A DNA stretch of 64,000 nt from contig NZ_BSTX01000001.1 of the NCBI RefSeq assembly GCF_030269765.1, positions 558,001-622,000 of the forward strand, read 5' to 3'. This document shows positions 8,922 to 15,760 of the stretch, one piece after another; the first letter of the stretch is position 1; each line of letters begins with the position of its first letter. The stretch is from Actinorhabdospora filicis (GTDB lineage: Bacteria > Actinomycetota > Actinomycetes > Mycobacteriales > Micromonosporaceae). A program made the translations under genes and the position numbers. The notes beneath the pieces were generated by a model, which was given only the letters and a program-made list of their open reading frames with translations, did no database searches and was not told the DNA's origin.

Positions 8922-10247
8922 TTAGGGAGTCAGGCGGTGCAGGTCGCGCGGGAACAGCGTGACCTCGCGGATGTTGGCCGCGCCGGTGAGCTGTCCGGTG
9001 AAACGCTCCAGGCCGATGGCGAACCCGCCGTGCGGGGGCATGCCGTGCTTGAACGCCGCGAGGTAGCCCTCGTAGGGTTCGGGCGACTCGCCGCGCGCGG
9101 CCAGCGCGGCGAGGTAGTCGCCGTACCGGTGGAGACGCTGCCCGCCGGTGACCAGTTCGGTGCCCCGGAACAGCAGGTCGAAGGACGCGCTGTAGTGGGG
9201 ACGCTCGGGGTCGGGATGGGTGTAGAAGGGCCGTTTGCTCATCGGGTAGCCGACGACGTAGACGAAGTCGGAGCCGTGCTCGCGCTTGGCCCACTCGCCC
9301 AGGAAGCGCTCGTGCGCGGGGGCGAGGTCGTCGGCGCCGGCCGACTCGCCGACCATCTCCAGCGCCCGACTGAAGTGGACCGACGGGACCCGCTCGGGCA
9401 TGACCGGCAGGTCCACGCCGAGCAGTTCCACGGCGGGCGCGGCGTGGGCGGTGACCGAGGCGAGCATGCCGCGGATCGCCGACTCCAGGACGGCCTGGAC
9501 GTCCCGGTAGGAGTCGATGAAGCCCAGCTCGACGTCGAGGGACACGTACTCGGCGAGGTGCCGGACGGTGTCGTGCGGTTCGGCGCGGAAGACCGGCCCG
9601 ACCTCGAAGACGCGCTCGAAGACGCCCACCAGGGTCTGCTTGTAGAACTGCGGGCTCTGCGCCAGGAACGCCGGGCGCCCGAAGTAGTCGATGGCGAACA
9701 CGTTCGCGCCGGACTCGGTGGACGTCCCCACGATCTTGGGGCTGTTCACCTCGGTGAACCCGGCCCCGCCGAGGGCCTCGCGGAAACCGCGCACGGCGGC
9801 GGCCTGGATCTCGAAGGGCGCGCGCTTGCGTGGGTGCCGCAGCGCGACCTGCGCGTTGTCGAGGGCCGTCGGGAGCGTCGCGCGCAGTTCCGGGCGGTAC
9901 AGGTCGAAGGGTGGCGGTTCGGCGATCTCGCCGCTCAGCCGCAGGACCGCCCCGGTCAGCTCGACGCCGCCGGGGGCGTCGGGGTTGGCGGTGACCGTCC
10001 CCGTCCACTCCACGACGGTCTCCTCGGTCAGCTCCTCCAGTACGCCCGGCTCGCGGACGACGACCTGGGACAGGCCCGCGCGGTCGCGGACGATGGCGAA
10101 GGCCACCGACTTCAGGATCCGGCGGCGATGCAGCCACCCGGCGACGCGCACGCGCTCGCCGACGTGCCCGGCCAGTTCGGACGACAGGACCCTCGGGGGG
10201 TCGGCGGTCGCCTCGGGGACGGGCGCGATGGTCTTTTCAACGGACAT
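8922..10247 (-). CDS. aspS: Aspartyl-tRNA synthetase, short archaeal/non-discriminating type
   Basis: 441 residues, far shorter than the roughly 590-residue bacterial AspRS because the GAD insertion is absent. An N-terminal OB anticodon-binding domain (GERVRVAGWLHRRRILKSVAFAIVRDRAG, about 30-60) precedes a class II core with motif 2 (FRAEPHDTVRHLAEY) and motif 3 (GGFAIGLERF, about 407-416), ending RDLHRLTP as in archaeal enzymes. It charges tRNA-Asp; this subclass sometimes also charges tRNA-Asn, making Asp-tRNA-Asn for amidation. An actinomycete should also have a standard bacterial aspS elsewhere, so this is probably an accessory, inducible copy. Expression is controlled by the T-box leader directly upstream. 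Confidence 0.88.
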   Translation of the reverse strand: MSVEKTIAPVPEATADPPRVLSSELAGHVGERVRVAGWLHRRRILKSVAFAIVRDRAGLSQVVVREPGVLEELTEETVVEWTGTVTANPDAPGGVELTGAVLRLSGEIAEPPPFDLYRPELRATLPTALDNAQVALRHPRKRAPFEIQAAAVRGFREALGGAGFTEVNSPKIVGTSTESGANVFAIDYFGRPAFLAQSPQFYKQTLVGVFERVFEVGPVFRAEPHDTVRHLAEYVSLDVELGFIDSYRDVQAVLESAIRGMLASVTAHAAPAVELLGVDLPVMPERVPSVHFSRALEMVGESAGADDLAPAHERFLGEWAKREHGSDFVYVVGYPMSKRPFYTHPDPERPHYSASFDLLFRGTELVTGGQRLHRYGDYLAALAARGESPEPYEGYLAAFKHGMPPHGGFAIGLERFTGQLTGAANIREVTLFPRDLHRLTP

Positions 10248-10530
10248 CGGTTCTCACACCTCCTCGATTCGCTAGGAATCCCCGGAGGTGTGGGCGACGG
10301 GGTAGTCGCGGTGCCACCACACCTTCACCGCGCGCCGGCTGCGCGCGGCCTTGACTGACGCCCGTGTCGTGGGCCAGGCGGCGGGTTCTACTCCGCGCCG
10401 GAGCGCGTTTCTTCCCGCGGCTCAGGAGGGTCTTCGCTCCCCGCCCAGCGGGCCACCTTCACAGCTGCCGGTGGCTCTCTCGGCCGTGGTTCGGGGAGTT
10501 ACTCGGCTCCTTCGATGCCGTGCCGGGAAC
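10248..10530 (-). promoter_or_regulatory. T-box riboswitch, Asp (GAC) specifier, translational type
   Basis: Read on the minus strand, the leader holds: a gagta loop-E-like element near 10505; the stem I distal part (gagagagcc...gctg); a specifier segment gaa-GAC-cct-cct-gag with GAC at 10430-10432; and the T-box core gtggtggcaccgcg at 10307-10320, whose tggc would pair with the GCCA end of a tRNA having G73, as tRNA-Asp does. Then cacacctcc (10284-10292) is perfectly complementary to the ribosome site ggaggtgtg (10255-10263) 11 nt before ATG. With charged tRNA the ribosome site is masked; uncharged tRNA-Asp should stabilise ggtgtgg pairing with ccacacc and free it. Element boundaries are approximate. 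Confidence 0.85.
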
Positions 10531-10563
10531 CGTAGCACGAGTCGCGGCGGGACGCGAGGAGGA

Positions 10564-11076
10564 TCAGCCGCGCAGGTCGGGGGCGGTGAGGGCGTACATC
10601 GCCTGGGGTTCGCCGAACTCCTCGAAGGTCTCCACCCGCCGCATCCCGAGGCTCTCCAGGAGCCCCCGGGAGCGGGTGTTGGCCACCTGGGTCACCGCGA
10701 TGATCGACGGATCGGGCGAGGGGACGGCCGTGAAGGCCCACGCCAGCAGCGCGCGCACCGCCTCGCGGGCGTAGCCGCGCCCCCAGTGCTCGGGCAGGAA
10801 CTGGTAGGACAGCTCCCGGCGGGCCTCGAAACGCGAGCCGGGGTCGATGACCACCGAGCCGATCATGACGCCGTCATCGGCGGTGACCACGCTGAACAGG
10901 TGCGGCGTGGTGGCCAGGGACCGCTCGTAGGCCGGGAGGCGGTCGGCGGCGACGGGACCGCCGAGGTGGCGGCGGACGTCGGCGCTCGTCCACAGCCGGT
11001 GGTAGGCGGCGACGTCGGCGGGTTCGGGCGCGCGGAGCCGCAGGCGGGCGGTGACGAGGTCGGCGGCGGAGGTCAT
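10564..11076 (-). CDS. GNAT-family N-acetyltransferase
   Basis: 170 residues from ATG 11074-11076, which has a gggagg ribosome site 7-8 nt upstream; a longer reading to 11199 lacks such support. The RimJ/RimL-like fold is shown by the TARLRLRAPEPADVAAYHRLW start, the FEARRELSYQFLPEHWGRGYAREAVRAL acetyl-CoA-binding motif A region and the TQVANTRSRGLLESLGMRRVE motif B. It should transfer acetyl from acetyl-CoA to an amino group on a protein or small molecule; the substrate is not predictable. It is divergent from the pst-like locus. Confidence 0.85.
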   Translation of the reverse strand: MTSAADLVTARLRLRAPEPADVAAYHRLWTSADVRRHLGGPVAADRLPAYERSLATTPHLFSVVTADDGVMIGSVVIDPGSRFEARRELSYQFLPEHWGRGYAREAVRALLAWAFTAVPSPDPSIIAVTQVANTRSRGLLESLGMRRVETFEEFGEPQAMYALTAPDLRG

Positions 11077-11447
11077 CGCGCGACCCTCCCACACCGGCGG
11101 CCACGGAGCGTGGGCACCCGGGAGGGAAACCGGTATCGACGGTCGCTTACCGGCCGGAAAGTCGCACCACTCCCCCATTCCGTCACACTCCGTCCACAAG
11201 GGACTCGGTCCTTACCGTTACGATTAGGCCGGGCGCGGTCCGAACCATTCCGCGCATTCTCCCGCACACCGCACGTTCACGTGTTCCGTGTCCGTCGTGA
11301 AGGTTGGCCTGCGGTCGCCGTAACCCCTCCTGAACACGCTTACCGCGATACCGCACGCGACGCGGTGGCGCTCGCGCGCCGCCGTGCGGGACGGGGTGCG
11401 CAAGGCGCGTTCTCCGTGCCGCGACCAGTGCCCGGGAGGGTATCTCA
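11077..11447. other. 371-bp divergent intergenic region upstream of the pst-like locus
   Basis: No gene is seen. It must hold promoters for the GNAT gene (minus) and the pst-like locus (plus). A tacgat box at 11219-11224 is a candidate -10 element on the plus strand. gttcacgtgtt (11274-11284) matches 8 of 11 positions of the Streptomyces PHO-box repeat, but the neighbouring 11-mers do not continue the direct repeat, so PhoP control is not shown. gtaac-n6-tgaac near 11320 is a poor GlnR-like match. The ribosome site gggaggg lies 7 nt before the GTG at 11448. Confidence 0.5.
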
Positions 11448-11846
11448 GTGCAGCACGCACGCTTCGTCTTCCAGACCGCGCGTCCCGACGGGGTGCCCTT
11501 GTCCCGCCTAGGCGGGGCGCCCGTGCGCTGGACGCTGATATCGGCCAACAACAGACGTCTCGGCAATGGACGGGAAAGTCATGCCACCTATCAGGAATGC
11601 CGTGCCGCCGTGGCTTATTTACAAGCCGGACTGGCACGGCTTTCTTCTGCCAATCTCGTTGACGAAAGGTCCGGCCGGGTGAGCTGGGTACTGGTCCTCG
11701 ATGACATCGCCGTCGCCGAGTCGAGCCGTTCCTATTTGCGTGCCCGGGAATGCTCCTACAACCTGGGACGATTCCTGGAATCGGTTCCGGTCGCCGAGGT
11801 GACCGACGGGATCCGGGTCGTGCGGATCAACGGGCGGGCGGCATGA
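11448..11846 (+). CDS. YegP/DUF1508-like protein heading the pst-like operon
   Basis: 132 residues from GTG with ribosome site gggaggg. Two related beta-beta-alpha units are visible: RWTLISANNRRLGNGRESHA followed by TYQECRAAVAYLQ, and SWVLVLDDIAVAESSRSYLR followed by ARECSYNLGRFLES. This is the pattern of the duplicated YegP-like (DUF1508) fold, whose function is unknown. Its stop overlaps the pstC start (ATGA), so it is translationally coupled and belongs to the transport operon. A role in sensing or regulating the transporter is possible but is inference. Confidence 0.65.
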   Translation: MQHARFVFQTARPDGVPLSRLGGAPVRWTLISANNRRLGNGRESHATYQECRAAVAYLQAGLARLSSANLVDERSGRVSWVLVLDDIAVAESSRSYLRARECSYNLGRFLESVPVAEVTDGIRVVRINGRAA

Positions 11847-12853
11847 CCGCGACCCTGACGCCCACGAAACCGCCCGCGCGAGCCGTCCCGCGGCGGCTGA
11901 CGCAGCGCGCCGGACCCGCCGACCGGGTCTTCCGAGGCGTGGCGCGCTCGGCGGGCATGACCGTCCTGCTGATGATGCTGCTGGTCGGCGGGTTCCTGCT
12001 GATCCGGGGCCGGGAGGCGCTGGACGTGGCCGGGTGGTCGTTCTTCACCACCGAGGAGTGGGCGCCCGAGGGCGGCCGCTTCGGGATCGCCGCCGTCCTC
12101 ACCGGGACGCTGCTCATCGCCGCCGTGGCCATCGCCATCGCCGTGCCCCTGTCGGTCGGCACGGCCCTCTACATCTCCGAGTACGCGCCCGCGCGGCTCA
12201 AGCGGTTCCTGGTCAACCTCGTGGACCTGATGGCGGCGGTGCCGTCGGTGGTCTACGGGCTGTGGGGCGCGTTCCTCATGGAGGGCAGCGTGCTGGGCGT
12301 GGCCCGCTGGATCGCCACCTGGATCGGCTACGGGCCCTTCGCGGTGGACGGCGTCGACCCGGCCGACCCGCTCGCCTCCGAGACGGTCTACACGCGCTCC
12401 ACGCTGCTGGCCGGGCTCGTCGTCGCCATGATGGTCACCCCCATCGCGTCCTCGGTGATGCGCGAGGTGTTCTCGCAGGCGCCCGCCGGTGAACGCGAAG
12501 GCGCCTACGCCCTGGGCGCGACCCGCTGGGGCATGATCCGCGCGGTCGTCCTCCCCTACGGGAAGGGCGGCATGATCGGCGGGACGATGCTGGGGCTGGG
12601 CCGAGCGCTCGGCGAGACCATCGGCGTGGTCATGACGATCTCGCTGGTCTACCAGATCCAGCCGCACATCCTGCGAGCCGGCGCCAGCTCCATCTCCGCC
12701 CTCATCGCCAACCGCTACGGCGACGCCTCGCCCTTCGCCGTCTCGGCGCTGATGGCGGCCGGGCTCACGCTGTTCCTGCTGACCCTGGTCGTCAACTTCG
12801 CCGCGTCCTCGATCATCGCGCGCAGCCGCTCCGGAGCGGAGGGCGACGCGTGA
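11843..12853 (+). CDS. pstC: Phosphate ABC transporter permease PstC
   Basis: 336 residues from the ATG that overlaps the upstream stop. An N-terminal transmembrane helix (about 39-55, MTVLLMMLLVGGFLLI) is followed by the WSFFTTEEWAPEGGRFGIAAVLTGTLL segment typical of PstC, and further helices. The ABC-coupling loop with EGAYALGATRWGMIRAVVLP (EAA motif) contacts PstB. With PstA it forms the inner-membrane channel for phosphate. The family assignment is clear. The next start (GTG) overlaps this stop by 4 nt. Confidence 0.93.
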   Translation: MTATLTPTKPPARAVPRRLTQRAGPADRVFRGVARSAGMTVLLMMLLVGGFLLIRGREALDVAGWSFFTTEEWAPEGGRFGIAAVLTGTLLIAAVAIAIAVPLSVGTALYISEYAPARLKRFLVNLVDLMAAVPSVVYGLWGAFLMEGSVLGVARWIATWIGYGPFAVDGVDPADPLASETVYTRSTLLAGLVVAMMVTPIASSVMREVFSQAPAGEREGAYALGATRWGMIRAVVLPYGKGGMIGGTMLGLGRALGETIGVVMTISLVYQIQPHILRAGASSISALIANRYGDASPFAVSALMAAGLTLFLLTLVVNFAASSIIARSRSGAEGDA

Positions 12854-14064
12854 CCGTCATCCCCGAGCGCCCCACCGGCGCCGACACCAGGCCGCACCGG
12901 CGGACCCGGCAGCGCGGCGACGCGTTCGCGGTGTCCGGCGCGGCCGTGGCGTCCCTGTCGGCGACCGCGCTGCTGTTCACCTACCTCACCCCGTTCACCG
13001 GGACCGTCGGCTTCATCGTCGTGGCCTACCTGCTGTTCCTGGCCTGCTACACGCTCCTGACCTGGCTGGACGAGCCCGGCCCGGCCGTCCGCGACCGCCT
13101 CGCCGGCGTCGCCGTCCACAGCCTGGGGTTCCTGGTGCTGGCCGCGCTGATCGTGGTCGTCGGCTACACCTTCGCCCAAGGCGCCAAGGCGCTCCCGCAC
13201 GCCAACTTCTTCACCGCCGACATGTCGGTCACCGGCCCCCTCGACCCGCTCACCATGGGCGGGATCCTGCATGCCGCGATCGGCACGCTGGAGCAGATGG
13301 CCATCTCGCTGGCCATCACCGTCCCGCTCGGCATCACCTGCGCCGTCTACCTCTCCGAGGTCCGCGGGCCCGGGACGCGGTTCGTGCGCACCGTCGTGGA
13401 GGCGATGACCGCGCTGCCGTCCATCGTCGCCGGGCTCTTCGTGTTCGCCGCGATCGTGCTCGTCCTCGGCTTCGGGAAGTCGGGCTTCGCGGCCTCCCTG
13501 GCCATCAGCGTCATGATGCTGCCGATCATCATCCGCGCCGCCGACGTGGTCCTGCGGCTTGTGCCGCGCACCCTGCGGGAGGCGTCGCTGACCCTCGGGG
13601 CCTCGCAGTGGCGGACCGTGTGGCACGTCGTGCTGCCCACCGCCCGCTCGGGGCTGACCACCTCGGTGATCCTCGGCGCCGCGCGCGGCATCGGGGAGAC
13701 CTCACCGGTCCTGCTCACCGCCGGTTTCACCAAGACCCTGAACGCCGACCCGTTCTCCGGGCCGCAGATCTCGCTGCCCCTGGCCACCTACGAGTTCACC
13801 CGCTCGCCGGAGCCGTCGATGGTGGCGCGCGGATTCGGGACCGCCGCCGCGCTGATGGCCCTCGTGCTGGTGCTGTTCGTGATCGCCCGGCTCATCGGCG
13901 GACGCGGCGCCGGGCACCTCTCGGCGCGGCAGGCGCGCGCCCGGACCCGGTCCTCCGCGCGGGACGCCAGGAGGTTCACGCGCGACGGCGACACCCTCGT
14001 CCAGCCCACCGTCGCCGCTCCCCCACCAACCACCACTCCACCGCCACCCGGAGCGAGCCCATGA
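12850..14064 (+). CDS. pstA: Phosphate ABC transporter permease PstA
   Basis: 404 residues, longer than usual PstA (about 290-300). Residues about 30-80 add two extra N-terminal hydrophobic segments, and the C-terminus carries a basic, Thr/Pro-rich tail (TVAAPPPTTTPPPPGASP). The core is standard: GGILHAAIGTLEQMAISLAI, LYLSEVRGPG-like motif, EAMTALPSIVAGLFVF, and the EAA loop EASLTLGASQWRTVWHVVLP. It pairs with PstC. It starts at GTG overlapping the pstC stop and ends in ATGA shared with the tethered pstS, so translation is coupled on both sides. Confidence 0.92.
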   Translation: MTVIPERPTGADTRPHRRTRQRGDAFAVSGAAVASLSATALLFTYLTPFTGTVGFIVVAYLLFLACYTLLTWLDEPGPAVRDRLAGVAVHSLGFLVLAALIVVVGYTFAQGAKALPHANFFTADMSVTGPLDPLTMGGILHAAIGTLEQMAISLAITVPLGITCAVYLSEVRGPGTRFVRTVVEAMTALPSIVAGLFVFAAIVLVLGFGKSGFAASLAISVMMLPIIIRAADVVLRLVPRTLREASLTLGASQWRTVWHVVLPTARSGLTTSVILGAARGIGETSPVLLTAGFTKTLNADPFSGPQISLPLATYEFTRSPEPSMVARGFGTAAALMALVLVLFVIARLIGGRGAGHLSARQARARTRSSARDARRFTRDGDTLVQPTVAAPPPTTTPPPPGASP

Positions 14065-15656
14065 CCCCCCGAAAGCCCCGGACGCGCCCCGGCCTCCTCG
14101 TCCTGCGGGTCCTGGCCGTCGCGGTGATCCTCACCCTCGCCCTGCCCGACATCGCCCAGGCCGCCCCGAGCTACGTGCCCATCAGCGGCGCCGGGTCCAC
14201 CTGGAGCCAGAACGCCATCGACCAGTGGGCGGCCAACGTCCAGCAGTACGGCATCGTCGTCAACTACGCCGGAACCGGCTCCTCCGACGGGCGGCGGCAG
14301 TTCAAGGAGGGCACCGTCGACCTGGCCGTCTCCGAGATCCCCTACGGGCTCTCCGACGCCGTCGACCACAACTCCGACCCGCCACCGGCCCGCGGCTACG
14401 CCTACATGCCCATCGTGGCCGGCGGCACGTCCTTCATGTACAACCTCAAGATCGGCGGGCGGCGGGTGACGAACCTGCGGCTGTCCGGCGAGACCCTCGT
14501 CAAGATCTTCACCGGCGTCATCACCCAGTGGGACGACCCGGCGGTCAAGGCGGACAACCCCGGCCTCACCCTCCCCGCGCGCAAGGTCGTCCCGGTCGTG
14601 CGCTCCGACGGGTCCGGGACCACCGCGCAGCTCACCACGTGGATGAAGACCGAGCAGCCCGACGCGTGGAACGCCTACTGCGCCCGCCTGGGCATCGCCA
14701 CACCCTGCGGGCTCACGTCCTACTACCCCGTCGCCGGAACCGAGTTCATCAAGGCCAACGGCTCCAACGGCGTCGCCGGGTACGTCAAACAGGACTACGC
14801 CGAGGGCGCCATCACCTACGTCGAGTACTCCTACGCCCTCAACGCCGGGTTCCCCGTCGCCAAGGTGCTCAACTCCTCCGGGTACTACGTGGAACCGAAG
14901 GCCGCGGCCGTCGCCGTCGGCCTCCTGGGCGCCCAGATCAACACCGACGAGGGCTCCCCCGCCTATCTGACGCAGCGGCTCGAAGGCGTCTACCGCAACG
15001 GCGACAAACGCGCCTATCCGCTCTCCTCCTATTCCTACATGATCATTCCGACCAGGCTGGAGAACGGGCTCACCCCCGACAAGGCCTACACCGTCAGCGA
15101 ATTCGGCTACTACTTCCTGTGCGAGGGACAGCAACAGGCCGACGTCCTGGGATATTCACCGCTGCCCATCAATCTCGTGCAGGCCGGATTCGAGCAGATC
15201 AAAAAGGTCCGGACCCTTTCGGGCGCCGATGACAAGAACATCAACATCGCCGGATGCAACAACCCCACCTTCTCCCGCGACGGCTCCAACACCCTCGCCG
15301 CCAACGCGCCCCAGCCGCCCGACTGCGACCGCAAGGGCTCCACCCAGTGCGCCACCGGCACCGGCGGCGCCGACGCGCCCACCCCGGTCTCGCCCGGCGC
15401 GCGCGGCTCCCACGGGCCCGGCACCGGCGCCAGCGGCGGCCCGTCCGGCGCGCCCGGCCAGGGCACGAACCCCGAGAACGGCGCCGACTGGACCCCCGGC
15501 GGCGACTCCGACGTCATCGCCGTACCGGTGTCCCTGGACGCCGAACGCGGCTGGCGCCCCCGCCACACCGCCATGCTCGCCGCCGGACTCGGCCTGGCCG
15601 CGGCGATGTTCTCACCACCCCTGTTGGCCCGCCTGCGCCGGAGGAACCGCAGATGA
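14061..15656 (+). CDS. pstS: Membrane-tethered phosphate-binding protein, PstS family
   Basis: 531 residues from the ATG overlapping the pstA stop. A Sec signal peptide (cleavage after about residue 33, AQA) leads into a PstS domain: ISGAGSTWSQNAIDQW, LAVSEIPYG, GVITQWDDPAVKADNPG and the phosphate-binding loop VRSDGSGTTAQL. Unlike classical PstS lipoproteins there is no lipobox. Instead a Gly/Pro/Ser-rich linker (about 430-495) leads to a C-terminal transmembrane helix (MLAAGLGLAAAMFSPPLL) and the basic stop-transfer tail ARLRRRNRR. The binding domain should therefore be held on the outer face of the membrane by its C-terminus. Confidence 0.88.
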   Translation: MTPRKPRTRPGLLVLRVLAVAVILTLALPDIAQAAPSYVPISGAGSTWSQNAIDQWAANVQQYGIVVNYAGTGSSDGRRQFKEGTVDLAVSEIPYGLSDAVDHNSDPPPARGYAYMPIVAGGTSFMYNLKIGGRRVTNLRLSGETLVKIFTGVITQWDDPAVKADNPGLTLPARKVVPVVRSDGSGTTAQLTTWMKTEQPDAWNAYCARLGIATPCGLTSYYPVAGTEFIKANGSNGVAGYVKQDYAEGAITYVEYSYALNAGFPVAKVLNSSGYYVEPKAAAVAVGLLGAQINTDEGSPAYLTQRLEGVYRNGDKRAYPLSSYSYMIIPTRLENGLTPDKAYTVSEFGYYFLCEGQQQADVLGYSPLPINLVQAGFEQIKKVRTLSGADDKNINIAGCNNPTFSRDGSNTLAANAPQPPDCDRKGSTQCATGTGGADAPTPVSPGARGSHGPGTGASGGPSGAPGQGTNPENGADWTPGGDSDVIAVPVSLDAERGWRPRHTAMLAAGLGLAAAMFSPPLLARLRRRNRR

Positions 15657-15760
15657 GACACCTTCTCGCCGCCTCCCCCACCCCGGCCGCGGCCATCTTC
15701 TCCCCACCCGAGCCCCCAGAACCGCTGGCCCGCCTGCGCCGGAGGAACCGCAGATGAGAC
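15625..15760 (+). repeat. 35-bp direct repeat spanning two gene junctions
   Basis: An identical 35-bp sequence occurs at 15625-15659 and 15726-15760, period 101 bp. Each copy encodes the C-terminal ARLRRRNRR, the TGA stop and the overlapping ATG of the next frame. About 20 bp further upstream the copies are still similar (gcggcgatgttctcaccac against gcggccatcttctccccac). This is a local tandem duplication of the pstS 3' end and its start-stop overlap. Confidence 0.85.
15653..15757 (+). CDS. 34-residue ORF created by duplication of the pstS tail
   Basis: A short frame starting in ATGA overlap with the pstS stop and ending in ATGA overlap with the next gene. It contains AAAIFSPPEPPEPLARLRRRNRR-like sequence copied from the pstS C-terminus (AAMFSPPLLARLRRRNRR). 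The hydrophobic helix has been lost, so it is unlikely to be a membrane peptide. It may simply hand ribosomes from pstS to the downstream gene, or be a duplication relic. There is no evidence that the peptide is functional. Confidence 0.4.
   Translation: MRHLLAASPTPAAAIFSPPEPPEPLARLRRRNRR

Noticed and set aside
11318..11342. PHO box on the minus strand (gttcaggaggg followed by gttacggcgac)
   Set aside because: Only 8 and 5 of 11 positions fit the repeat consensus; too weak to call PhoP control.
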